Shown piece by piece: positions 1 through 5,392 of a DNA stretch of 9,711 nucleotides (positions are counted from its first letter, which is position 1; every line of letters begins with the position of its first letter). This DNA comes from Methanobacteriota archaeon (lineage in GTDB: Archaea > Halobacteriota > Methanosarcinia > Methanosarcinales > Methanosarcinaceae): assembly GCA_030837265.1 (NCBI GenBank), contig JAUPKV010000314.1, positions 1 through 9,711 of the forward strand, in the 5' to 3' direction. The position numbers and the translations under genes are program-made. Under the pieces are notes generated by a model. That model was not told where the DNA came from. It searched no databases and saw nothing but the letters and a program-made list of their open reading frames with translations.

Positions 1-679
1 CCCCAAGCTGTGGGTCTTTGTCCATGCTTGCAGTACAGGGGTATGAGTGATGAGCACCTGAAACAGTTTCTTTATATGCAGGAATGTCAGACCAGCCGAG
101 TTTTTTAGCCACAAACCAGGTTGAACCACATGGGGCATCCCTGATTACACCTGCCCCTATGAACATTTTCCCATCATGGCTCGTTTCGATTCTGAGCACA
201 GGCTTTCCGAAACCAAGATCAACAAATGAATCAATAACAGGCTTTCCGGTTTTTTCAAGGGCGCAGAATGGCCTTGGCCCCTCGAACTCGACTCCTATGG
301 ACTCTAGCTCTTTCCTGAGCTGCTCAAGAACTCCGGCAGGAGTTTTCTTAGAATCTTCAGCAGGTGCAATTACGGCTTTTGCCTTCGTTTTCTTCACAAC
401 TTCCGGAAGAGCTGCCAGGAGATCAGGATGAATGCCAATAGCAAGTATCAGGTCACATTCCGGAAGTCCGGATGGAATATACTGACCTGGTTCTTCTATA
501 AACGTAGGCAAATCCGCAGGGAACTCATGAATTCCCACAATCAGATTTGCATAGGATTTTCTAGCCTGTCTGCATTGATTGCAGAGATCCCCACAGGATA
601 CGCAGAAGCTACTTGAGTTAATAAGATTCTGGATAACTTTCTTTCCAAGTTCGCCTGTATAGAGTATAAGAATTCTCAT
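1..679 (-). CDS. DUF166 family protein, 3' end beyond window edge
   Basis: An open frame reads leftwards from an ATG at 679-677 to the window edge with no stop (226 codons visible). It begins MRILILYTGELGKKV, a Rossmann-like first strand and glycine turn. Residues 26-36 hold C-x2-C-x3-C-x2-C (C26, C29, C33, C36), able to bind a metal or Fe-S cluster. Later come a DAPCGSTW segment and, close to the edge, YPCTASMDKD, both of which I recognise as typical of DUF166, a family found mainly in methanogens. The function of DUF166 is not established; some entries carry old thymidylate-synthase-like labels, which nothing here supports. GGAG at 690-687 lies 7 bases before the ATG and fixes the start. 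Family lengths suggest that only a short C-terminal part is missing. Family assignment is from memory of conserved motifs. Confidence 0.82.
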   Translation of the reverse strand, partial: MRILILYTGELGKKVIQNLINSSSFCVSCGDLCNQCRQARKSYANLIVGIHEFPADLPTFIEEPGQYIPSGLPECDLILAIGIHPDLLAALPEVVKKTKAKAVIAPAEDSKKTPAGVLEQLRKELESIGVEFEGPRPFCALEKTGKPVIDSFVDLGFGKPVLRIETSHDGKMFIGAGVIRDAPCGSTWFVAKKLGWSDIPAYKETVSGAHHSYPCTASMDKDPQLG

Positions 680-727
680 AGGTTAACTCCTTTTGTAGGA
701 ACTTTCAGATTGTTCTATAACTTTTAA
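680..727 (-). promoter_or_regulatory. Promoter and ribosome binding site of the DUF166 gene
   Basis: Read on the minus strand, GGAG (690-687) sits 7 bases before the ATG. An AT-rich TATA-like element, CTTAAAAG with an adjacent TTATAG (about 728-716), lies 40-48 bases before it. Archaeal spacing of about 26 bases from the TATA centre would give a transcript start near 693-699 and a leader of 14-20 bases. The ribosome binding site is clear; which TATA variant is used is a guess. Confidence 0.4.
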
Positions 728-922
728 GATAGTTGAGAAATTACTCATTCTGAGTCTTGGCAGGATTCGCTATTCTCTGCCAACTCTTTTTTTATAGAAT
801 ATAATTATCTGTTTCAATGTATAAATAATAGGAGTTTCGAAATAGAAATCAGTATACATTACTAAACCTTATTTTTGATAAAAGCAATTGAAATATAATT
901 ATTTTGGTCTGTTGCTGTTTTA

Positions 923-956
923 AGTGCTATAAAATCCTATGAAAATAGGAAGTACT
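923..956 (+). promoter_or_regulatory. TATA box inside an inverted repeat with a GAAA loop
   Basis: TCCTAT (935-940) and ATAGGA (945-950) form a perfect 6-bp stem closed by GAAA, a GNRA-type tetraloop. AGTGCT (923-928) can pair with AGTACT (951-956) through one G-U pair, leaving ATAAAA unpaired on the left side. TATAAAA (928-934) is a good archaeal TATA box and predicts a transcript start near 957, about 90 bases before the small ORF at 1049. If so, most of the hairpin lies upstream of the transcript, so the repeat would act as DNA (an operator over the TATA box) and not as a leader RNA. Confidence 0.4.
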
Positions 957-1048
957 ACAACTTAGTAGATATCTCAAAGTAAAAATCCCTATGCACTATG
1001 TAAAAAAGTGTATCTAACTGTTTTAACTCAATAAAATACGTGATCCCT

Positions 1049-1345
1049 ATGCCCAGAAAATTCAAAAATAGAACTACCCATTTCATCCTCCATGATGATG
1101 GTACATTTGATGTGTATATAAGTAACAAATTCAAAGATTGTGGACTCTATGAGGAAACCCTGGATACTATAAAACTAAATTATTTCAAAGATTCAGCCAT
1201 ATTTAAAAAAGATGAGGGGTGTTTAATCTCTGAGAATTTCAGAATCTGGATAGAAGACAGAATAATTAATGTTCCAGGTGGCATTCTAAATAATGGAATA
1301 TTCATAGCTAACTGTGACAGTTCCGGAAATAGTCTAAAAGATTAA
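1049..1345 (+). CDS. Hypothetical protein, 98 aa
   Basis: A small soluble protein with no family I recognise. It is rich in aromatic residues and in alternating hydrophobic and polar stretches (HFILHDDGTFDVYI, NFRIWIEDRIINV), which suggests a compact beta-sheet fold. It has two cysteines in the second half, no signal peptide and no membrane segment. I chose the ATG at 1049 because GTGAT (1040-1044), complementary to the end of archaeal 16S rRNA, lies four bases before it. A GTG at 1040 would add three residues but has no ribosome binding site. The next gene is the broken acyltransferase 83 bases downstream. The ORF could be a fragment of a larger accessory gene. Its reality as a gene is only moderately supported. 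Confidence 0.45.
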   Translation: MPRKFKNRTTHFILHDDGTFDVYISNKFKDCGLYEETLDTIKLNYFKDSAIFKKDEGCLISENFRIWIEDRIINVPGGILNNGIFIANCDSSGNSLKD

Positions 1346-1428
1346 AAGGAATGAACGAAAATTGAGTCGGATCTTGAAATTAGCTCATATTTTAAAATAA
1401 CTATCCCTCAGACAAAAATCCCTGAAAG

Positions 1429-2639
1429 ATGAGTATGGAAGGAAAAATCAGCTTTCTTGATGGGCTGCGCGGTATAGCTGCAGTAAATGTTATGTTAATG
1501 CATTTCTTTATCGTTCTCACCCCGGCGTTGATCTATAGTGATCAGGTACCATCGCATTTCGGAAACTTTGAGACAATTTTTTCTAGCTCTCCGCTAGGAT
1601 TAATTGGCGCAGGTAACTTCTCCGTATGCATCTTCTTTGTACTGAGCGGTTATGTATTAGCTCAAAAATATTTTAGTATAGGGGATAAAATTTAATTGTA
1701 AATGGAATACTGCGCCGTTATATAAGATTGTTAATTCCTGTAATTACAGTAACCTTATTATCATTTTTATTATCATCATTCGGGTTATTCCATTATTATA
1801 CCGAAACTGTAATGATTACTGCAAATAATAACCCTGCCAACTTCTGGACTGGCTACTGGACCTTTTCGCCTGGCATTGACGATGCGATTAAACAGGCCGT
1901 TTATGATTCGTTCTTCGTAGGCGATGATGTACACTACGACCCGGTATTGTGGACGATGACAATAGAGTTCTACGGGTCAATGCTTGTTTTTGCGATAGCC
2001 TTACTTTTCGGGTCGTGGCGAAAACGCTGGATGCTCTACCTTTCTGCAGCCCTTGTCTTCTTTAACTCTTACTACCTGGCTTTTATAATAGGAATGGCTC
2101 TGGCTGACATTTTTACCAGAAAGACCCCCATGTTTAAAACAAGCAATAGTATAATATTGTCAGGTGTGCTGTTTGCAGGATTGTTTTTAGGGTCTTATCC
2201 GGTTAGTACGGTGACAAATGACTCGTTGTATAGTTTTCTCAATAACGGTGTCTTCCTTAAGCCAAAGATGATATATCATATTATAGGAGCCGGCATGATA
2301 ATGTATGTTTTATTGAACAGTGAGCGAATGCAAAAAGTTTTTTCTTCCTCCGTTCCGGTGTTCCTGGGAAAAATATCTTATTCTTTGTACCTGATACATT
2401 TCCTGATCATATGCAGTTTCACCTGTTCATTGTTTCTAGCCATGAACCCAGTATTGCCATACGGTCTGGCTGTTCTAACTTCATGCATCTTATCGCTATT
2501 ATTGATAATCCCTTTGAGTTATTTGTTTTATAAGTATGTTGACACTTTAGGCGTGGAACTGTCAAAAAATATTTATAATATGTTGTTTAGTCCAATTATA
2601 TCCAACTGTTCGAGATACATTCAACATAAAGCTCGTTAG
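1429..2639 (+). pseudogene. Acyltransferase 3 family membrane protein, frameshifted
   Basis: Two adjacent frames together make one acyltransferase-3 (OafA-like) integral membrane O-acyltransferase. The first (1429-1695, 88 codons) has SFLDGLRGIAAV, with the usual Arg14 and the probable catalytic His25 in LMHFF, and then FFVLSGYVLA. It stops at TAA 1693-1695. The second frame resumes the family sequence at once: RRYIRLLIP, then LWTMTIEFYGS, and near the C-terminus GKISYSLYLIHF, ending at TAG 2637-2639. Adding one base in the AAAA run at 1687-1690 joins them exactly (GDK-NLIVNGILRRYIRLL), giving about 403 residues and roughly ten membrane segments, the normal family size. Members transfer acyl groups to sugars or other acceptors at the cell envelope. 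The substrate here is unknown. The lesion may be a true mutation or an assembly error. No polysaccharide genes are adjacent. Confidence 0.85.
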
Positions 2640-2854
2640 TGCTGTTTGTGCCATATGAAGTAAATTATTCAAGTAATTCAAGCTCATAGAACTCCTTTTA
2701 TAATATCAAAGCCAATTGAAAGATTATTCCTATTCATATGGGGAATTAATATCTAATGAATTACTCTGGGAGTTCACTCAGCACTGAGATCATTACTGAC
2801 GCTGGAATCTTGCTTGATAAAGATAATTCCTGAAAATAATGTAGAGGCAATATT

Positions 2855-3253
2855 ATGACCGAAGACGTTGACTCAAGAGAAAATCTCGAACACTCAGCAG
2901 CCAAAAAAAATAAAACCGGCATTATAGTTGAATTTGTCAAACCCGAAAGCTTCAGACAGATCTACGCTATCGGAGCTGCAGGCGGGCACAGCCCTTATGA
3001 TTTCAGAATCGGTTTTTATAATGACACTCCTAAGATGTTCGGTGATGCTTCTGAGTCAAGGATTATCGAAAGACGTGTTGAGACAGAAATAATTCTCTCT
3101 CCGGTTGCTGCTCTTGAACTCAATCGCTGGCTAAGCCAGCATATAAATGAGTACGAATCTGTCTTCGGACCAATTGCAAGAGCGATTCCAAGGCCAAAAA
3201 AAGAACCCACAAAATCTGTTGACGAAAGTACGAATATCCAGGGCTATATCTAA
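2855..3253 (+). CDS. DUF3467 family protein, 132 aa
   Basis: A small cytosolic protein of a family shared by bacteria and archaea with no established function. The core, about residues 33-105, has the expected order: an Ile-Tyr-Ala segment, SPYDFRIGFYND, a beta segment RRVETEIILSP, and a helix that follows the proline, AALELNRWLSQHINEYESVFG. The first 20 residues are polar and charged, and the last 25 (PRPKKEPTKS onwards) look disordered. GAGG at 2844-2847, seven bases before the ATG, supports the start. A weak TATA-like GATAAAGA near 2817-2824 would give a very short leader. The 215 bases upstream, down to the acyltransferase stop, hold only a short palindrome CTCAG-CA-CTGAG (2777-2788). The assignment rests on the SP.DF and SP...A..L patterns. 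Confidence 0.8.
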   Translation: MTEDVDSRENLEHSAAKKNKTGIIVEFVKPESFRQIYAIGAAGGHSPYDFRIGFYNDTPKMFGDASESRIIERRVETEIILSPVAALELNRWLSQHINEYESVFGPIARAIPRPKKEPTKSVDESTNIQGYI

Positions 3254-3288
3254 CCTTACGAATATTTTACAACTCTGAAGATCGATGG

Positions 3289-3296
3289 TTATATAT
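3289..3296 (+). promoter_or_regulatory. TATA box, probable promoter of the Sm2 gene
   Basis: TTATATAT at 3289-3296 is the best TATA element between the DUF3467 stop and the Sm2 start. Standard archaeal spacing puts the transcript start near 3318, which would leave a leader of about 150 bases before the TTG at 3472. This is unusually long for an archaeal mRNA. Confidence 0.45.
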
Positions 3297-3329
3297 CTGT
3301 GTAAAGGTATGTAATTTCAGTTTAATTAG

Positions 3330-3435
3330 AAGCCGGTGGAGTGACAATTCGGAATAACTTCTCAGTTGCTGGCAGCAGCATAAGCGGATTTTAAGCTCCG
3401 GCTTTGGACGAAAAAGCGGAACCCGGAAGTGCGGG
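3330..3435 (+). ncRNA. Candidate structured leader RNA (or small RNA) before Sm2
   Basis: This stretch is visibly richer in G and C than the flanking intergenic DNA and has several possible helices. P1 pairs AAGCCGG (3330-3336) with CCGGCTT (3398-3404). Inside it is a 5-bp hairpin, TGCTG-GCAG-CAGCA (3367-3380). Downstream, CCCG (3422-3425) pairs with CGGG (3432-3435). A further hairpin, GCTTT (3401-3405) with AAAGC (3413-3417), uses bases of P1, so the two exclude each other as in a switch. No U-run follows, so it is not an obvious terminator. It matches no RNA family I know. It could be a regulatory leader of the Sm2 mRNA or a separate small RNA. Pairing was found by eye, without energy calculation. 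Confidence 0.35.
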
Positions 3436-3471
3436 AACCAAAATTAAGATAAAATCAGCGAGGGTTTAAAT

Positions 3472-3696
3472 TTGTTCCCAAATAAAAAAGTCCAGAAAAT
3501 TGTTGGATCAAGGATCCAGGTAGAAATGAAAGGTGACCTTAATTTGCTTGAAGGCACTCTTAAGAGTGTGGACGACTATATGAACCTGCATCTTGTAGAT
3601 ACAATGGAGATTGTAAAGGGTGAAAAGGTCCGATCCCTTGGTTCTGTAGTGCTTCGTGGCAATAACATCATACTTATCACTCCGGTCGATGAATAA
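3472..3696 (+). CDS. Sm-like archaeal protein (SmAP), Sm2 type
   Basis: A 74-residue Sm/LSm fold protein that should assemble into a ring and bind U-rich RNA. The Sm1 motif spans about residues 15-43, including the RNA-contacting D35-Y36-M37-N38. The Sm2 motif is VVLRGNNIILI (59-69), with R62-G63-N64 as the second RNA-contact patch. The N-terminus (FPNKKVQKIVG) and the segment EKVRSLGSVVLRGNN closely resemble Archaeoglobus fulgidus Sm2, which forms hexamers, and not the common SmAP1 that sits next to ribosomal protein L37. The start is TTG at 3472: GAGGG (3460-3464) lies seven bases before it, and the Sm2 N-terminus aligns from this codon. A TFE-beta-like gene begins 32 bases downstream, suggesting cotranscription. 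Confidence 0.93.
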   Translation: MFPNKKVQKIVGSRIQVEMKGDLNLLEGTLKSVDDYMNLHLVDTMEIVKGEKVRSLGSVVLRGNNIILITPVDE

Positions 3697-3699
3697 AAC

Positions 3700-3706
3700 T
3701 TTATAA
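3700..3706 (+). promoter_or_regulatory. Internal TATA box before the winged-helix gene
   Basis: TTTATAA just after the Sm2 stop is centred 26 bases before the ATG at 3729, exactly the archaeal TATA-to-start distance. It predicts a leaderless or almost leaderless transcript for the winged-helix gene in addition to readthrough from Sm2. The region just before the ATG (GTGGAAGC) is a poor ribosome binding site, which fits leaderless initiation. Confidence 0.5.
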
Positions 3707-3728
3707 GTAACTTTATTAGTGTGGAAGC

Positions 3729-4133
3729 ATGGATCTTGAAGAAGAAGCTTATAACATTATAAGAAGGCATAAAGACGGAGTTTTCCAGAATGTTATCTGG
3801 AAAGAGCTGGACATAGATAGCAGGAAGTGTTCCAGAATCATTAAGAAGCTTCTGGATAAGGACCTGATCGTCCGCGAGGTCGGTGTCTCAAACGGTGCAA
3901 GAACATATCTCCTGAAGGCAAAAGAGGAGGTCAAAGAGAAATACGATCTATTGTTGGCAGGAGAGATGTTCTCATCCTGTACTGGTTGTACTTTCGACTG
4001 TGAACCTGAATACTGCGGGAGACTTAGTGAATGGATCGAAAACCTAATGGTACCAGAAACTGAGAAAATAGACGAAGTCGATGCAAACGAAGAGGATTTT
4101 GAAGATCAGGAAGAGACTGAAGAAGCAGCCTGA
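3729..4133 (+). CDS. Winged-helix Fe-S protein, TFE-beta/RPC34-like
   Basis: A 134-residue protein in three parts. Residues 3-64 form a winged helix: NVIWKELDIDSRKCSRIIKKL is interrupted here only by its turn, followed by KDLIVREVGV and the wing SNGARTYLL. Residues 84-96 hold C84-x2-C87-x3-C91-x4-C96, followed by a hydrophobic/acidic segment with SEWIENL. Residues 106-134 are an acidic, probably disordered tail. A small RPC34-type winged helix followed by four cysteines and an EW motif is the arrangement of archaeal TFE-beta and of the C-terminus of human RPC39, where the cysteines bind a 4Fe-4S cluster. TFE-beta pairs with TFE-alpha to help RNA polymerase open promoters. The alternative is a stand-alone regulator of the Lrp/MarR type. 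The fold is secure; the TFE-beta assignment is probable. It follows Sm2 by 32 bases. Confidence 0.65.
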   Translation: MDLEEEAYNIIRRHKDGVFQNVIWKELDIDSRKCSRIIKKLLDKDLIVREVGVSNGARTYLLKAKEEVKEKYDLLLAGEMFSSCTGCTFDCEPEYCGRLSEWIENLMVPETEKIDEVDANEEDFEDQEETEEAA

Positions 4134-4176
4134 AAAAAGGCTCTAAATCTGAAAAATCAAACAAATTTAAGAAAAG

Positions 4177-4217
4177 TATATTCAAAATGAGTGGAGTCGA
4201 CTATTATTTTGAATATA
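4177..4217. terminator. 12-bp perfect inverted repeat between convergent genes
   Basis: TATATTCAAAAT (4177-4188) and ATTTTGAATATA (4206-4217) are perfect complements around a 17-base loop. The repeat lies between the winged-helix gene (ends 4133) and the convergent repeat-protein gene (ends 4233). This position suits a bidirectional terminator. T-rich DNA (TATTATTTTTTC) follows on the plus side. It could instead be a protein-binding palindrome. Confidence 0.55.
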
Positions 4218-4232
4218 AAAGTATCAATCATA

Positions 4233-5138
4233 TTATTTTTTCTTCAGGAAAATTGAGTGGAATTTCTTTATTTCCTGAATTTTTCCCATATTCTGTTCTT
4301 CATCAATCATTCCACCGGTATTCAAATATTCAAGTGCACTCTTTGCTGCAAGGCTTGCAGTTTTTAAACCCTGCTCAAGGGTAAGGATTCGAATTATTTC
4401 CAAAGACCATGCAGTCTGGACAAGTACACTTTTTAAACCGTACATGGAAGCTGCAGTTCCCAGTTTTTCAAGTGCCAATACTACAGCTATTGCGTAATAG
4501 TCACTCTTTTCTCTTACAACGGCATTACCCAGATCTTCAAGAATGACTGCAGCCTCTAGAGTCCCGATTTCCGTTTTCTGCTCGGCTGCAGATGCCCCGA
4601 TATCCCCAAGGAAATTTATTGAAACGAGTACAGCTTCTGAAATATTTTTTTCTTTAGCTTTGAGAGCTATTTGCATAAGATAAATCTCAGAAAGGCTTAC
4701 CAGGGTCTCCATCTTGAGTTTGGTTGATGCTTCCCCGCATTTTCCAAGCAATTCGGCAGCACCTTTTGCTGCAGTACCCAGGCCTTTTCCTGTAAATTCC
4801 AACGCCAGGTTCCCAATAACTGATAAAGTTTTTACTGCAAGATTCTCCTTTTTCTGGACAGCTGCCTCCATAACTATGTCTCCAAGAGCAAGACTTACAG
4901 CCACACAAACGATCTCCATTCCAGTTTCTGCGGCTACCCTACCTAAGTCTCCAATCGAAATTACGAATGCCTTTGCATCAATCTCATTCTCTGGAGTAGC
5001 TTCCATATGGATTAACTGAAATGTGAAGTTTCTCAGCTTTTCAACAGCCTCCATTGTCCCCCCTGGATCCTGATCATAAGCTTTTTTGAATCCCTCTTCA
5101 ATAGTTCTTACTTCATCAAGCTCATTTCTATATGACAT
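4233..5138 (-). CDS. Alpha-helical repeat protein of unknown function, 301 aa
   Basis: A soluble, almost entirely helical protein rich in Ala, Leu, Glu and Lys, with no signal peptide or membrane segment. After an N-terminal region of about 57 residues there are five degenerate repeats of 40-47 residues (about 58-285), each ending in a related segment: ALGDIVMEAA, LLGKCGEAST, FLGDIGASAA, ALEKLGTAAS and ALEYLNTGG. The pattern resembles HEAT/ARM-type solenoids, so a scaffold or protein-binding role is possible, but I do not recognise the family. A charged tail (IKKFHSIFLKKK) ends it. I chose the ATG at 5138-5136, preceded by GGGG. The in-frame TTG at 5165 would lie upstream of the transcript start predicted from the TATA box at 5179-5173. 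It is divergent from the U32 gene. Confidence 0.75.
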   Translation of the reverse strand: MSYRNELDEVRTIEEGFKKAYDQDPGGTMEAVEKLRNFTFQLIHMEATPENEIDAKAFVISIGDLGRVAAETGMEIVCVAVSLALGDIVMEAAVQKKENLAVKTLSVIGNLALEFTGKGLGTAAKGAAELLGKCGEASTKLKMETLVSLSEIYLMQIALKAKEKNISEAVLVSINFLGDIGASAAEQKTEIGTLEAAVILEDLGNAVVREKSDYYAIAVVLALEKLGTAASMYGLKSVLVQTAWSLEIIRILTLEQGLKTASLAAKSALEYLNTGGMIDEEQNMGKIQEIKKFHSIFLKKK

Positions 5139-5172
5139 ACCAAACCCCAGATTAATTCTTTTCAAATAGTCC

Positions 5173-5179
5173 TTATAAA
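5173..5179 (-). promoter_or_regulatory. TATA box of the helical repeat protein gene
   Basis: Read on the minus strand, TTTATAA is centred near 5176, predicting a transcript start near 5150. The leader of about 12 bases would contain GGGG just before the ATG at 5138. This decides the start codon, because the upstream TTG at 5165 would not be transcribed. Confidence 0.55.
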
Positions 5180-5204
5180 TCTTCGTCCATAGTCAAGATC
5201 AGCT

Positions 5205-5262
5205 TTCCTTTCAGCGTTAATATATATAATTTATGATTTAATAATGAATATGTTGAAAGGAA
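5205..5262. repeat. Inverted repeat flanking an AT core in the divergent promoter region
   Basis: TTCCTTTCA (5205-5213) and TGAAAGGAA (5254-5262) are perfect 9-base inverted arms. As RNA they could extend by G-U, C-G and G-U pairs. They enclose a 34-40 base core made almost wholly of A and T, including ATATATATA. The repeat sits between the divergent helical-repeat and U32 genes, a suitable place for a shared operator or a boundary element. Confidence 0.45.
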
Positions 5263-5343
5263 TCTGGCATTGTAATATTTTTCATTTAACTTTAGTTTAG
5301 GGCTTATCAGAACTCGACCAGGCAGATTTTGTAACTCCAAAGA

Positions 5344-5366
5344 TGGCAAAGATGCCAAAACTTAAT
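5344..5366 (+). promoter_or_regulatory. TGGCA-N4-TGCCA palindrome next to a TATA-like box (U32 promoter)
   Basis: TGGCA (5344-5348) and TGCCA (5353-5357) form a perfect 5-base palindrome with four bases between. It directly abuts an AT-rich TATA-like element, CTTAATTAAG, around 5361-5370. The predicted transcript start is close to the U32 start codon (5393), so the mRNA may be leaderless, which fits the lack of a good ribosome binding site. The palindrome is placed where a regulator could block TATA/BRE binding. Confidence 0.4.
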
Positions 5367-5392
5367 TAAGAACAGGCAGTTAATTCAACTTG

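Larger units (their letters stand above)
680..1048. other. AT-rich intergenic stretch between divergent genes
   Basis: About 370 bases without a convincing gene. The left end holds the DUF166 promoter and the middle holds a TATA box embedded in an inverted repeat (923-956). A tiny ATG frame at 991 (8 codons, MHYVKKCI) follows the predicted start, but I see no good ribosome binding site for it. A 10-base exact repeat ATCCCTATGC occurs at 985-994 and 1043-1052. I see no tRNA or other known RNA here. Confidence 0.6.

Noticed and set aside
84..616. Plus-strand ORFs over the DUF166 gene
   Set aside because: They are antisense to a minus-strand frame with clear family motifs and a good ribosome binding site, and their own translations are low-complexity without recognisable motifs.
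1684..1698. Programmed -1 frameshift joining the two acyltransferase parts
   Set aside because: The zero-frame codons around AAAATTT do not make an X-XXY-YYZ slippery heptamer, and no downstream pseudoknot is evident. A simple one-base loss in the A run explains it.
3329..3407. tRNA-like arrangement: a 7-bp closing stem about 75 bases apart in the Sm2 leader
   Set aside because: There is no 5-bp T-stem with a GTTCRA-type loop before the 3' strand, no proper anticodon arm, and the D-loop would be far too long. It is better described as a leader structure.
4187..4384. Plus-strand ORF starting inside the inverted repeat at 4177-4217
   Set aside because: Most of it is antisense to the end of the helical repeat gene, and it has no ribosome binding site.
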